Source: Duganella sp. BJB480
Lineage (GTDB): Bacteria > Pseudomonadota > Gammaproteobacteria > Burkholderiales > Burkholderiaceae_D
Length of the DNA: 64,000 nt
Reading direction: 5' to 3'
Assembly (NCBI GenBank): GCA_003416985.1
Contig: QVIN01000003.1
Span: forward strand, 248,001-312,000
Part shown: positions 1-8,642 of the stretch, piece after piece
Layout of the letters: each line of letters opens with the position of its first letter
How positions within the stretch are numbered: the stretch's first letter is position 1
The notes under the pieces: generated by a model
What the model was told of the DNA's origin: nothing
Databases searched by the model: none
The model's input: the letters and a program-made list of their open reading frames with translations, nothing else
Made by a program: the position numbers and the translations under genes

Positions 1-1779
1 AAGCGCGACGGCGACGACGCGGCCCAGCTGTACCGCATCGACGTGGCGGGCGGCGGCGAGGCGCAGCGCCTGACCACGCTGACGCTGGGCGCGCGCCAGC
101 CGAAGTTCAGTCCGGACGGCACACAACTGCTGTTCGTCAGCGACGTCTACCCCGGCGACACCGGCGAGGACGATGTCAGGAAAAGCGCCAAGGAACGCAA
201 GGACCGCAAGTACTCGGCGCGCGCCTACGAGACCTTCCCGCCGCGCTACTTCGACAAGTGGCTCGACGATAAGAAGGTGCGGCTGTTCGTGATGGACGCG
301 GCGGCCGGCGCCAAGCCGCGCGACCTGCTGGCCGGCAGCAGGCTGGCGGCGCTGCCGGGCTTCGGCGGCGGCCAGGGCGACGAGGGCCAGTCGCTGGACG
401 CGCTGTGGTCGCCGGACGGCAAGGCCGTGGTGTTCGCGGCCTCGACCAATCGCGACGAGGCCGCCCGCGCGGCCGGCTACACGCAGATCTACAGCGTGCC
501 GCTGGCCGGCGGCGAACCGGCGCAGCTGACCCGGGACAAGCACAGCTACGGCAGCCTGAAGTTCAGCGCCGACGGCAGGACGCTGTTCGTCCTGACCCAG
601 GCCGAGGAAGAAGGCAAGGTCTACGACGTGACGCGCCTGGCCAGCTTCGCCTGGCCGCTGACGCAGCCGGCGCCCAGGATGCTGACGGCGTCCCTGGACC
701 GCTCGATCTCGCGCTTCGCACTGCCGGCCGGCACCGGCCGCGTCGTGTTCAGCTACGAGCACGCGGGCCTGGAGCAGCTGCATTCGATCAACTACGCGGG
801 CGGCGACCTGCGCGACGAGGCGTCGCCCGCGACCGGCAGCATCGGCTCGCTGGCGGCCGGCGGCAAGGCCATGGTGGGCGTGTGGGAATCGTCGGTCCAT
901 CCGCCCGAGGTGTACGCCTTCGGCAACGGCGCGCCCAAGCGCCTGACCGCGTTCAACACCGAACGCGCGGCCAGCATCGACTGGCAGGCGCCCGAACACT
1001 TCTGGTTCAAGGCCAGCGACGGCCGCATGATTCACAACATGCTCGTCAAGCCGGCCAATTTCGACCCGGCCAAAAAGTATCCGCTGTTCGCGGTGATCCA
1101 CGGCGGCGCGGCCAATATGTGGCGCGACCAGTTCGTGATCCGCTGGAACTACCACCTGCTGGCGCAGCCTGGCTACGTGGTGCTGCTGACCGACTACAAG
1201 GGCTCGACCGGCTACGGCGAGGAGTTCGCGCGCGCCATCCAGGGCGATCCGCTCAAGGGTCCGGGCGACGAGATCAACGAGGCGGTGGACGAGGCGGTCA
1301 AGAAGTTCGGCTACATCGACGGCGGCCGCCTGGCGGCCGGCGGCGCCAGCTACGGCGGCCACCTGGCCAACTGGCTGCAGGCGACCACCACGCGCTACAA
1401 GGCCTTCGTGTCGCACGCGGGCGAGATGGACCTGGTGATGCAATGGGGCAGCAGCGACAGCATCCACGGCCGCGAGGTCAACAGCGGCGGCCCGGTGTGG
1501 GGCGACCAAGCGGTGTGGCGCGAGCAGAGTCCCGTGATGCAGGGCGGGAACCACGCCAAGGGCACGGGCTTCACCACGCCCATCCTGATTTCAGTGGGCG
1601 AGCTCGACTACCGGGTGCCGGCCAATAACGCGCTGATGAACTACGCGACCCAGCATCGCCTGAACGTGCCGGCCAAGCTGCTGGTGTTCCCGGACGAGAA
1701 CCATTGGATTTTGAAGGGCGAGAACAGCCGCTACTTCTACAGCGAGGTGCACGGCTGGCTGGCCAGGTACCTGAAGTAA
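1..1779 (+). CDS. S9 family prolyl oligopeptidase-type peptidase (C-terminal part, 5' truncated by window)
   Basis: The reading frame is open from base 1, so the protein starts upstream of the window; the GTG at 43 is only an internal codon. The visible part has a beta-propeller-like N-terminal region with repeated 'FSPDG/WSPDG/FSADG' blades, as in S9 dipeptidyl/acylaminoacyl peptidases. An alpha/beta-hydrolase catalytic domain follows. The nucleophile lies in GGASYGGH (Ser codon near 1348), the acid in ELDYRVP (near 1606) and the histidine in ENHWIL (near 1703). In this family these residues form the catalytic triad that cleaves small peptides. The gene ends at TAA 1777-1779 and is followed at once by a bidirectional hairpin terminator. 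Cellular location cannot be judged because the N-terminus is missing. Confidence 0.93.
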   Translation, partial: KRDGDDAAQLYRIDVAGGGEAQRLTTLTLGARQPKFSPDGTQLLFVSDVYPGDTGEDDVRKSAKERKDRKYSARAYETFPPRYFDKWLDDKKVRLFVMDAAAGAKPRDLLAGSRLAALPGFGGGQGDEGQSLDALWSPDGKAVVFAASTNRDEAARAAGYTQIYSVPLAGGEPAQLTRDKHSYGSLKFSADGRTLFVLTQAEEEGKVYDVTRLASFAWPLTQPAPRMLTASLDRSISRFALPAGTGRVVFSYEHAGLEQLHSINYAGGDLRDEASPATGSIGSLAAGGKAMVGVWESSVHPPEVYAFGNGAPKRLTAFNTERAASIDWQAPEHFWFKASDGRMIHNMLVKPANFDPAKKYPLFAVIHGGAANMWRDQFVIRWNYHLLAQPGYVVLLTDYKGSTGYGEEFARAIQGDPLKGPGDEINEAVDEAVKKFGYIDGGRLAAGGASYGGHLANWLQATTTRYKAFVSHAGEMDLVMQWGSSDSIHGREVNSGGPVWGDQAVWREQSPVMQGGNHAKGTGFTTPILISVGELDYRVPANNALMNYATQHRLNVPAKLLVFPDENHWILKGENSRYFYSEVHGWLARYLK

Positions 1780-1780
1780 A

Positions 1781-1833
1781 AAAAACCGCCTGCCTGAACG
1801 CGCTCAAGAGCGCGCCCAGTGCAGGCGGTTTTT
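1781..1833. terminator. Bidirectional Rho-independent terminator
   Basis: A 13-bp perfect stem (1781-1793 with 1821-1833, core CCGCCTGC/GCAGGCGG) has an A-run on its left flank and a T-run on its right. It lies between the convergent S9 peptidase and PEP-CTERM protease genes and can stop transcription from both sides. Confidence 0.9.
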
Positions 1834-1846
1834 TATGCTTGCGGGA

Positions 1847-2974
1847 TTACGCTTGCTTGCGGCGGCGGGCCAGGCCCACCAGCGCCAGGCCGGCGATCAT
1901 CATCGCGTAGGTTTCCGGTTCAGGCACGGCGGTCACCGAGTTGATCCATGCGATGTGCGAGTAGGTCGCGGTGGAACCCGACAGGTCGCCATAGCTGGAA
2001 CCATTCAGCGACGCATTGTCGCAGTCGGTCATGCCGCCGATCAGGTTGCAAGCGCTGGTACCTTGCCAGCCCCACGAGTGCACGCCCGACAGCAGCCATT
2101 CGGTGCCGTTCCAGACGAAATCGCCGCCACCCGAGTCGCCGCCGGCGATCAGGCCTTCCTTCGCGCCCAGGCCGGTGCCGCTGGTCCACTTGTTACCGGT
2201 GATATCGCCGATGCGACCCAGCGTGTTGTTGTTGGCTTGACCGCTGTCGAAATCGCTCATGTAGGTGGCGCCAGCCGCGTAATCCGCAGGATTGTAGCCC
2301 CAGCTGGCATCTTTGTCGCCGACCGCTTTATTGAACGTTTTGCTGTCGACGTCAAAGGTGTTGTAAGCGTAGTGGCCGTAGCCACCGTCGTTCCAATTGG
2401 TGGCCGCGTTGGTGGTGGCTTTCTGGGTGGTGCCATAGCCGGCCATCAGGTAATCCTTGCCGACGTCGTTGGTCGTGCTCAGGTGATAGCCGTTGATGCC
2501 GGTGACCGCGGTGTCCAGTTTCAGGATCGCGATGTCGGCGCCGGTGTCGAGCTGACCGGTCCAGGCCTTGTTGACGTAGGCGTTGCCGACCGAAACGTTG
2601 CGCGTCACGGCGGCGCTACCGGCCTGCCAGCCGAACTGCACGGTCATTTTGCTGAAGTCGTCGGCGCAATGGGCGGCGGTCAGCACGTACTGGCCGCCGG
2701 CCAGCAGCGAACCGGAGCAGGCCCAGTTGCCGCCCGAATTGCTGAAGCTCAGACGGGCAACGCCGTCCAGCGCGCCAGCGACGCCGTTAAAGCTCTGGCC
2801 TGCGGTGAAGCGCCAGTTGCTCACTGCCGAGGTGTTGCCGGTCAACGGCTCCAGCCCCTTGTACGAGTGGACCAGGTTATCGGTCATGTTCGCGTTGGAT
2901 GCTTGGACTGCGCCGGCGGCCAACAGGGCTGCGGCCACCGCGGCCAGCTTGAATTGTTTGGTTTGGAAAATCAT
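1847..2974 (-). CDS. Secreted trypsin-like serine protease with PEP-CTERM sorting tail
   Basis: The 375-residue protein has a signal peptide (about residues 1-25, MIFQTKQFKLAAVAAALLAAG...QAS) and an S1-type protease domain. The catalytic histidine is in VLTAAHC, the aspartate in TGADIAILKLD and the serine in GGDSGGGDF. The C-terminus carries a PEP-CTERM signal: VPEPETYAMM, a hydrophobic helix, then RRRKQA. In PEP-CTERM systems exosortase recognises this tail, so the protease is probably exported, cleaved at the tail and released or retained in the extracellular matrix. No exosortase gene is in the window. The start is supported by AAGGATAG upstream. A second PEP-CTERM protein lies at 22904-23617. 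Confidence 0.92.
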   Translation of the reverse strand: MIFQTKQFKLAAVAAALLAAGAVQASNANMTDNLVHSYKGLEPLTGNTSAVSNWRFTAGQSFNGVAGALDGVARLSFSNSGGNWACSGSLLAGGQYVLTAAHCADDFSKMTVQFGWQAGSAAVTRNVSVGNAYVNKAWTGQLDTGADIAILKLDTAVTGINGYHLSTTNDVGKDYLMAGYGTTQKATTNAATNWNDGGYGHYAYNTFDVDSKTFNKAVGDKDASWGYNPADYAAGATYMSDFDSGQANNNTLGRIGDITGNKWTSGTGLGAKEGLIAGGDSGGGDFVWNGTEWLLSGVHSWGWQGTSACNLIGGMTDCDNASLNGSSYGDLSGSTATYSHIAWINSVTAVPEPETYAMMIAGLALVGLARRRKQA

Positions 2975-3033
2975 GAATACTATCCTTACTTTTTAGGTTT
3001 CTTTTGGAAAAGTTATAGGGCCCTGAATAGCAA

Positions 3034-3074
3034 CCGCAGCCATCATCACCGAAGTGCATCCCAGATGGCTGTGG
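3034..3074. other. Inverted repeat in the 295-bp gap upstream of the PEP-CTERM protease
   Basis: The gap 2975-3269 holds no convincing gene. It contains an 11-bp imperfect stem (3034-3044 with 3064-3074, core CAGCCATC/GATGGCTG) that would fall in the leader or promoter region of the minus-strand protease. The rest of the gap is AT-rich and probably contains the protease promoter, but I could not fix -35/-10 boxes. Confidence 0.35.
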
Positions 3075-3269
3075 TAGGAAAAGCAATATAACATTGTTCT
3101 TTTGCGCACGAAACTTGTTGTAAGAATATTTATTTTCGCTCTACTTTCTTGATAATTGTTACGATTTGTGACAGATATTGCAGAGCTCGCCTAAAGATAG
3201 TTGAAACTCAATCCACAATTGTTGACGTGGATCAATTCCCCATCGTCAGGCGACGCTCCCCTCTCCCGC

Positions 3270-5426
3270 CTAGTTGAAGCTGAGCCCGCTGCTGCTGGCG
3301 TTGCTCAGCGTCTTGGCCTTCAGGTCGATCGTGAAGTGGTCGCTGGGCTTGCCCGAGCCCAGGCCCTTGAGGATCGCAAACACCTGCTTGAACTGGTTCT
3401 GGAACAGCACGTGCACCGGGTTCTGGTCCGACGGCAGCTCGCCGATCTTGACGATCGCGGCCGGCGCCGCCGGGAACGCCGCCATCAACACCTTGTACTG
3501 CGCCACGCGCTCGGCGCCCATGTCGCGCAGCGCCAGTTCGCCGGCGTACACGGTGCGGTGGAAGTCGCCGTAGAACTCGTAGGCGCTGATCTTGGCGAAG
3601 TCGGCCAGCTTGAGGTTGGCGGCGGCGGCGATCTGCTCGGCCTTGGCGGTGGCGGCGGCCCAGTCGGCCGTCAGCTGGCTGGCGGCGACACCGCCCTCGG
3701 CCACGCTGCCCTTGGCGGCGCAGGCGGCGGTGATCGGCAGCACGCCCGGATTGTCCTTCAGCTGCGCCAGCGTGACCTTGGTCTGCAGCTGCGACAGGAT
3801 CAGCATCTGGCGCGCGTCCAGCGACATCGCCGCCTCCTTCATTTCGCACGGCCAGTAGTCGCCCATGAAGCGCAGGCGCGACAGTTCGCCGAAGTAGGTG
3901 CGGGTGAATTCGCCATACGATTTGGTGTCGAGGATGCCGCGGTTCCAGCGCTTGGCGATGTCGGCCGCCGCCACGCTGCCCTGCAGGTAGTCATACTCGG
4001 CCTGGTACAGCGGGAACAGCTCGTTGTAGCGCGGGACGCTGTTCAACGCCACGGTCTGCACATCGATCTGGTCCTTGCTCTGGTAGCTGACAATCTTGTA
4101 GGCGGCGCCAAACACGGCCAGCGAGGGCGACTGCACATTGACCAGATAGTTGCCCGCCGCGTCCTTGTAGTCGTTGGTGCCATTGAAGTGCATATGGCCG
4201 CCCATGTGCAGCGGCAGGCCGGTGGCGGCCAGCGCGGCGGTGGTGGAAGCATCCGGCATGCGCGAGACCTGGAACGCGCCCGGCTTGAAGACCGCCTTCA
4301 TGGCGCCGGTCTGGTTGGCGTAGAAGTCCATGGTCGGATAGTGCGAGAAGGCCATCAGCTGCTTGCCCTGCGCCTTGGCGCGCTCGGTCACCGACTTGAT
4401 CCATTCCATCTGGTGGATCTTGTGCGTCTGCACCTTGTTCCAGCCCGCGTCGCCGGCGCCGTCGTAGCCCTTGAACGAGGCCGGATTGGCCGGATCGAAC
4501 TTGGCGTTGGGCACGTGCACATTGGCGTCCAGCGCCAGCAGCCAAATGCCCTTGACCGGCTCGACCAGGTAGCTGGCGTCGATGATGTTGCCGCACCGGG
4601 TGTAGGACTTGCCCAACCGGGCTTCGCCGGCCGCCTTGTAGCTGCCGCCCTCGCCTTCGGCGCAGATTTCAAACTGGCGCTTGCCCAGGTCGGCCGCGGC
4701 GGTGGCGGCGGCATAACTGTACTTGCCGTCGGCGTATTTGGTGAACGGGGTTTCCCAGTAGACGTCGTTCTGGTTCGGCATGTAGCCGAAGTCGGCCAGC
4801 TTGGTCAGCAGCTTTTCATAGCCCTGCTCCATCAGCTGGTTGGTGCAGACGACGGCCGGATCCTTGGCCTTGCAGGCGGCCGCGCCGGTGGCGTAGATCT
4901 TCTGCTCCTTGCCGTCGCGGGTCAGGAAGTCGTTCTTGCCGGCCTCGTCGTTGTCGAACGGCTCGTTCGGATCGTGGTTGCCCGGCGCGATGAAGAAGCG
5001 CATGCCCTTGGCCTGGTACTCGTGCAGGATGTCGGCGATGCCGTCGATGTTGATCGGCTGGGCATCGTCGGAGATGTCGCCCGGCAGCGCCACCAGGCGC
5101 AGGCCCTTGCCATACGCATCGTCCAGCGCGCCGCGAAAGGCGAAGTAGTTTTCGTTGAACAGCCGGGTCGAGGTCAGCTCGGCGTACATGGTGCGGATGG
5201 TGGCGTTCCTGCCGTCCTTGGTCGGGATGCCGGCGAAATTGGGGTTCTTCAGGTCGCCGTAGATGTTCTCGAAGTGGACGTCGCTCATGAAGGCGACCGC
5301 GGTCGGGTTGAAGCCGTTGCCGGGGTTGGTCTCGGTGATCGGCACGCCGTCGCTGCCGCAGGCGGCCAGCAACGAGGTCATGGCGGCGGCCGCGATCAGC
5401 TGGCCGCCGGGGAAGGCAAAACGCAT
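3270..5426 (-). CDS. Calcineurin-like metallophosphoesterase, predicted lipoprotein
   Basis: This 718-residue protein begins with a lipoprotein signal (LLAAC lipobox near residues 18-22). The metallophosphoesterase motifs appear in order: MSDVH near residue 48, PGNHD near 150, SHYPTMD near 360 and GGHMHFNG near 410. In this superfamily these residues hold a two-metal centre that hydrolyses phosphate esters. The length and the long C-terminal helical part resemble the secreted acid-sphingomyelinase/cyclic-phosphodiesterase-like branch, but the substrate cannot be read from the sequence. It is probably anchored in the outer membrane or periplasm. TGGAG precedes the ATG. It is flanked by unrelated genes and is likely monocistronic. 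A LacI-type operator-like palindrome lies 69 bp upstream of the start. Confidence 0.9.
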   Translation of the reverse strand: MRFAFPGGQLIAAAAMTSLLAACGSDGVPITETNPGNGFNPTAVAFMSDVHFENIYGDLKNPNFAGIPTKDGRNATIRTMYAELTSTRLFNENYFAFRGALDDAYGKGLRLVALPGDISDDAQPINIDGIADILHEYQAKGMRFFIAPGNHDPNEPFDNDEAGKNDFLTRDGKEQKIYATGAAACKAKDPAVVCTNQLMEQGYEKLLTKLADFGYMPNQNDVYWETPFTKYADGKYSYAAATAAADLGKRQFEICAEGEGGSYKAAGEARLGKSYTRCGNIIDASYLVEPVKGIWLLALDANVHVPNAKFDPANPASFKGYDGAGDAGWNKVQTHKIHQMEWIKSVTERAKAQGKQLMAFSHYPTMDFYANQTGAMKAVFKPGAFQVSRMPDASTTAALAATGLPLHMGGHMHFNGTNDYKDAAGNYLVNVQSPSLAVFGAAYKIVSYQSKDQIDVQTVALNSVPRYNELFPLYQAEYDYLQGSVAAADIAKRWNRGILDTKSYGEFTRTYFGELSRLRFMGDYWPCEMKEAAMSLDARQMLILSQLQTKVTLAQLKDNPGVLPITAACAAKGSVAEGGVAASQLTADWAAATAKAEQIAAAANLKLADFAKISAYEFYGDFHRTVYAGELALRDMGAERVAQYKVLMAAFPAAPAAIVKIGELPSDQNPVHVLFQNQFKQVFAILKGLGSGKPSDHFTIDLKAKTLSNASSSGLSFN

Positions 5427-5494
5427 ACAAACTCCATCAGGCTGTTAAGGTCGAGCGCATTGTTGCACCGGCGCGTGACAGCCTGATTACATTT

Positions 5495-5508
5495 TGGGAG
5501 CGCTTCCA
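5495..5508. promoter_or_regulatory. Candidate LacI/GalR-type operator
   Basis: TGGGAGCGCTTCCA is a 14-bp palindrome with a single mismatch around a central CG. It fits the general pattern of LacI-family operators. It sits 69 bp upstream of the metallophosphoesterase start. No LacI-family gene is in the window. Confidence 0.45.
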
Positions 5509-5524
5509 GCGTGGTGTCGTCGCG

Positions 5525-6838
5525 TCAGGCGCTGGCCTTGGTTGGGGGAGCAAGCGGGACGCCCGCCGCCGCCACGGCCGGCTTGCGGATCAGCAGGATG
5601 AGACCGGCGGCCACCAGGCAGGCGGCGCCGGCGGCGAACAGCGCCGGGTTATAGGTCAGCATCATGGTGCGGACGCGGCCGGCGCCATAGGCGGCCACGG
5701 CCGCGCCCAGCTGATGGCCGGCGAACACCCAGCCGAACACCATGCCGGCCCTTTCCTTGCCGAAGGTGGCGCCGGCCAGCCGCACCGTCGGCGGCACGGT
5801 GGCGATCCAGTCCAGGCCGTAGAACATGGCGAACAGCGACAGCCCGTACAGCGTGAATTCCGAATACGGCAGCCAGAACAGCGACAAGCCGCGCAAGCCG
5901 TAGTACATGAACAGCAGCTTGCGGTTGTCGTAGCGGTCCGACAGCCAGCCCGAGGCGATGGTGCCGACCAGGTCGAAGGCGCCCATCATCGCCAGCACCG
6001 AGGCGGCCGGCACCGCCGACAGGCCGGCGTCGCCGCACAGCGAGATGAAGTGGGTCTGGATCAGGCCGTTGGTGCTGAGGCCGCAGATGAAGAAGGTGCC
6101 GAACAGTATCCAGAACACGCGGTTGCGGGCCGCCTCGGCCAGCACCTTGAACGGCGTGGCGAAGGTCACGCGCATCGGCGCGGGCGGCGCCACCGGCGTG
6201 CCCTGCGGCGCGCCGTACGGGGCCAGGCCGACCTCGCTGGGACGGTTGCGCATCAGCAGGAACACCAGCACGGCCACGATGGCGCAGGCCAGCAGCACCG
6301 GAATCACCGCCATGCGCCAGCCGAAATGCTCGATCAGCCAGGCGCCGACCGGCAGGAACACCAGCTGGCCGGTGGCCGAGCTGGCCGTGAGCACACCCAC
6401 CACCAGCCCGCGCCGGGTGTCGAACCAGCGGGTCGAGACGACGGCGCTGAGCACCAGCGCGGTCATGCCGGAGCCGACGCCGAGCATGATCCCCCAGAAC
6501 AGCACCAGCTGCCAGAACTGCGTCATGCGCGTGGCCAGCGCCAGGCCGCTGGCGACCAGCGTCAGCGCGGTGACGACCACGTTGCGCAGGCCGAAGCGTT
6601 CCATCAGGATGGCCGCGAACGGCCCCATCAGGCCGAACAGCACGAAGCGCACCGCCAGCGCCGACGAGATCTGCTCAACATCCCAGCCGAACTCCTTCGA
6701 CAACGGTTGCAGCAGCGCGCCGGGCAGGCCCAGCGCGGCCGACGAGCTGAGCCCGGTGAGGAAGGTGATGGCGACGATCACCCAAGAAAAGTGCAGGCCG
6801 CGGCCTTGCAGCCAGCGGGATAAAGGTAGGGCGAACAT
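5525..6838 (-). CDS. MFS transporter (monocarboxylate/oxalate-formate antiporter-like)
   Basis: The frame extends to 6952, but the ATG at 6838 is chosen because GAGGAG lies just upstream and the protein then starts with MFALPLSRWLQGRGLHFSWVIV at the first membrane helix. That gives 437 residues with about 12 hydrophobic segments in two halves of six, plus a central cytoplasmic loop (RPSEVGLAPYG), as in MFS carriers. The sequence resembles the MCT/OFA-type carriers often annotated in betaproteobacteria, which usually move organic anions. The real substrate is not deducible. No obvious operon partner: the BON gene upstream on the same strand has its own terminator. Confidence 0.85.
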   Translation of the reverse strand: MFALPLSRWLQGRGLHFSWVIVAITFLTGLSSSAALGLPGALLQPLSKEFGWDVEQISSALAVRFVLFGLMGPFAAILMERFGLRNVVVTALTLVASGLALATRMTQFWQLVLFWGIMLGVGSGMTALVLSAVVSTRWFDTRRGLVVGVLTASSATGQLVFLPVGAWLIEHFGWRMAVIPVLLACAIVAVLVFLLMRNRPSEVGLAPYGAPQGTPVAPPAPMRVTFATPFKVLAEAARNRVFWILFGTFFICGLSTNGLIQTHFISLCGDAGLSAVPAASVLAMMGAFDLVGTIASGWLSDRYDNRKLLFMYYGLRGLSLFWLPYSEFTLYGLSLFAMFYGLDWIATVPPTVRLAGATFGKERAGMVFGWVFAGHQLGAAVAAYGAGRVRTMMLTYNPALFAAGAACLVAAGLILLIRKPAVAAAGVPLAPPTKASA

Positions 6839-6916
6839 GCGGCTCCTCGCAGAATGGGGGCGCGCGGAAGCGCACGCTGGCCCCGATCTTAAATGACGAT
6901 CATAATGAATGCAAGC

Positions 6917-6943
6917 AAAAAAAGGGACCGCGGCGGCGGTCCC
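6917..6943 (-). terminator. Rho-independent terminator of the BON-domain gene
   Basis: An 8-bp perfect GC-rich stem (6924-6931 with 6936-6943, loop GGCG) is followed on the minus strand by seven T (the A-run 6917-6923). It lies directly after the BON gene stop and before the MFS gene. Confidence 0.85.
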
Positions 6944-6960
6944 CTGCGGCAAGCGGGGGA

Positions 6961-7671
6961 TTACTTGATGCGCAGCGAGCTCTGCACCTTGTTGACGCCC
7001 TTGACGTTGCGGGCCACATCGACGGCCTTGTCCACCTCCGCCTGCGACGGCACGAAGCCGCTCAGCATGACGGTGCCGTTGGTGGTTTCCACGTGCACGT
7101 CCAGCGATTTCAGGGCGGGCTCAGCCAGCAGTTCGGACTTGACCTTGGTCGTGATCACGGAATCGGCCACGGTGTCCTTGGCCATTTCGCTCTTCTGCCG
7201 GGTTTCGCAGGACGCCTTGTCGGTGCCGGTCATGGTGCTGCAATCGATGCCGGTCTGGGCGACGTCGGCCATTTTCTTGCCGGCCTTGGCATCATTGATG
7301 GCGGCCACGTGGGTCGATTTGGCGGTGCTCAGGCAGCTGTCCTTCTCGGCGCCGGTCTGCGGAGCGCACTTGGCCTTGGCCAGGTTGTAGTCGGCGTCCG
7401 CCACTTCGGTCTGGGCCTTTTGCACCGAGCGCTTATCGTTCCTGTATTGCATGGTGGCGGTGGCCTCGCTGTTGGCCCGGGCCACCTTGGCCTGCTCCAC
7501 GCAGATATCCTTGGCGGTGCCCGATTGCGCATCGCAAGCCGCCTTGGCGCTCTTGTAGTCGATCTCGGCCTGCTTGGTGGCCGCCTTGTAGGCGACGGAA
7601 TCGTTGTTGGGGGTGGCGGCGAAGCTGGCGCTGGCCGCGGCGGCCAGCACGATGAAGAGTAATTTGTTCAT
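6961..7671 (-). CDS. Periplasmic BON-domain protein with three cysteine-pair repeats
   Basis: The 236-residue protein has a signal peptide (MNKLLFIVLAAAASASFA) and a charged helical region. Its C-terminal BON domain (about 165-236; VITTKVKSELLAEPALKSLDVHVETTNG, then VMLSGFV) resembles OsmY-type domains that bind phospholipid or surface components under envelope stress. The N-terminal region holds three repeats with a spaced Cys pair: AACDAQSGTAKDICVEQAK, AKCAPQTGAEKDSCLSTAK and DCSTMTGTDKASCETRQK. These suggest three disulfide-stapled helical hairpins, unusual for BON proteins. The Shine-Dalgarno AAGGGA lies inside a potential hairpin. Confidence 0.85.
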   Translation of the reverse strand: MNKLLFIVLAAAASASFAATPNNDSVAYKAATKQAEIDYKSAKAACDAQSGTAKDICVEQAKVARANSEATATMQYRNDKRSVQKAQTEVADADYNLAKAKCAPQTGAEKDSCLSTAKSTHVAAINDAKAGKKMADVAQTGIDCSTMTGTDKASCETRQKSEMAKDTVADSVITTKVKSELLAEPALKSLDVHVETTNGTVMLSGFVPSQAEVDKAVDVARNVKGVNKVQSSLRIK

Positions 7672-7673
7672 GA

Positions 7674-7704
7674 TGTGTCCCTTGTGTGGTGGTTGGTGGA
7701 CACA
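7674..7704 (-). promoter_or_regulatory. 5' leader hairpin covering the BON gene ribosome binding site
   Basis: Seven-base arms (7674-7680 TGTGTCC and 7698-7704 GGACACA) can pair in the mRNA leader. The arm nearest the start includes part of the GGGA Shine-Dalgarno, so translation could be modulated. This is inferred from sequence only. Confidence 0.35.
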
Positions 7705-7759
7705 TTAAACGCCGCCCGGAGACCCTGCTCTGTGCGGGAACGTACAGAGTTACGGATGT

Positions 7760-8452
7760 TTACTCGTCGCGCAACAGGCCCTGGCGCCACAGGCTCGCCG
7801 CCTGTTCGAACAGGGGCTGGGCGGGGTCGAAGGCGGCGCCGCTGGGCGCCAGCTGCAGCCAGGCCAGCGTGCCGTGCGAGCCGGCCGTGCCGGCGGTGGC
7901 GGGCTGGCGCACCTGCCGCATCCAGGCGGCGACGGCGGCGTAGTCCTGTGGATGACGATGCTGGGTCCAGGCCAGCGCGACCAGGTCGGCGAAGCCCTCC
8001 TCGCGGCGGGTCAGGCGCAGCGCCTGGGCCTGCTCCTGCGCGTGCTCTTGCGCCGGTTGTTGCGCAGGCTGCTCGAAGCCGGCCGGCAGCGCGTGCCACA
8101 CGCCCTGCGCATAGCGCCAGCAGTGGCCGATCTCGTGGGCGACCATGGCCTCGATCATCAGCGGACGTTGTTCCGCGGACAGGCCGGCCAGGATGTCCTC
8201 GGCGGCGGGATTGCCGCGCATCGACAGCACCAGCTTGCAGCGGCCGTCCTGGAAACCCAGCGCCAGCGGCACATCGGTGGCGCGCGCCTGTGGTTGCACG
8301 GTGATATCGATCGGCAATTTGAGTTCCTGCTTGGCATAGGCCAGTACGGCGGAACCGGCGGTGAGCCAGCGGGTTTCCATATCGGTCAGCTGAGCGGCGG
8401 AAGCCAGGCCGACGGACGACAGGAGCAGCAGGAATAAGGTGCGCTTGATCAT
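7760..8452 (-). CDS. Small exported protein with an HExxH zinc-peptidase signature
   Basis: The start is placed at ATG 8452, which puts the signal peptide MIKRTLFLLLLSSVGLASA at the N-terminus (230 residues); upstream codons in frame add an unlikely tail. The protein contains VAHEIGHCW, an HExxH zinc-binding motif, followed about 45 residues later by EEGFADLVAL, whose Glu could be the third ligand in gluzincin style. I do not recognise a named family. The region between the motifs is Gln/Glu-rich (QPAQQPAQEHAQEQ). It is probably a periplasmic metallopeptidase or a zinc-binding relic. The Shine-Dalgarno is weak. A large palindromic repeat lies 100 bp upstream. Confidence 0.75.
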   Translation of the reverse strand: MIKRTLFLLLLSSVGLASAAQLTDMETRWLTAGSAVLAYAKQELKLPIDITVQPQARATDVPLALGFQDGRCKLVLSMRGNPAAEDILAGLSAEQRPLMIEAMVAHEIGHCWRYAQGVWHALPAGFEQPAQQPAQEHAQEQAQALRLTRREEGFADLVALAWTQHRHPQDYAAVAAWMRQVRQPATAGTAGSHGTLAWLQLAPSGAAFDPAQPLFEQAASLWRQGLLRDE

Positions 8453-8552
8453 GGTGATCAAACTGTAGCATGCCCAAAGCAAGATTTATTGCTCTAAAGC
8501 AGGTTCAACAACAACTTATTTCTACGTAGAAAAAATTGAATGCTTGCAAAAT

Positions 8553-8638
8553 TGGGGTCAAGTCTGACATTCGGACACGAGCTCTGCCCTAGCGGCCGCT
8601 ACGGCAGAGCTCGTGTCCGAATGTCAGACTTGACCCCA
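8553..8638. repeat. 86-bp near-perfect palindrome, copy 1 of a dispersed intergenic repeat
   Basis: Left arm 8553-8588 and right arm 8603-8638 are perfect reverse complements. The centre (AGCGGCCGCT) is itself palindromic, leaving one mismatch (8589/8602) in 86 bp. The outer 26 bp of each arm (TGGGGTCAAGTCTGACATTC... and on to GGACAC) are identical to the copy at 46309-46395. It starts five bases after the stop codon of the M49-like gene. Confidence 0.9.
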
Positions 8639-8642
8639 GGGG

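Noticed and set aside
3201..5486. Long open frame opposite the metallophosphoesterase
   Set aside because: Antisense shadow of a gene with clear catalytic motifs; low-complexity translation.
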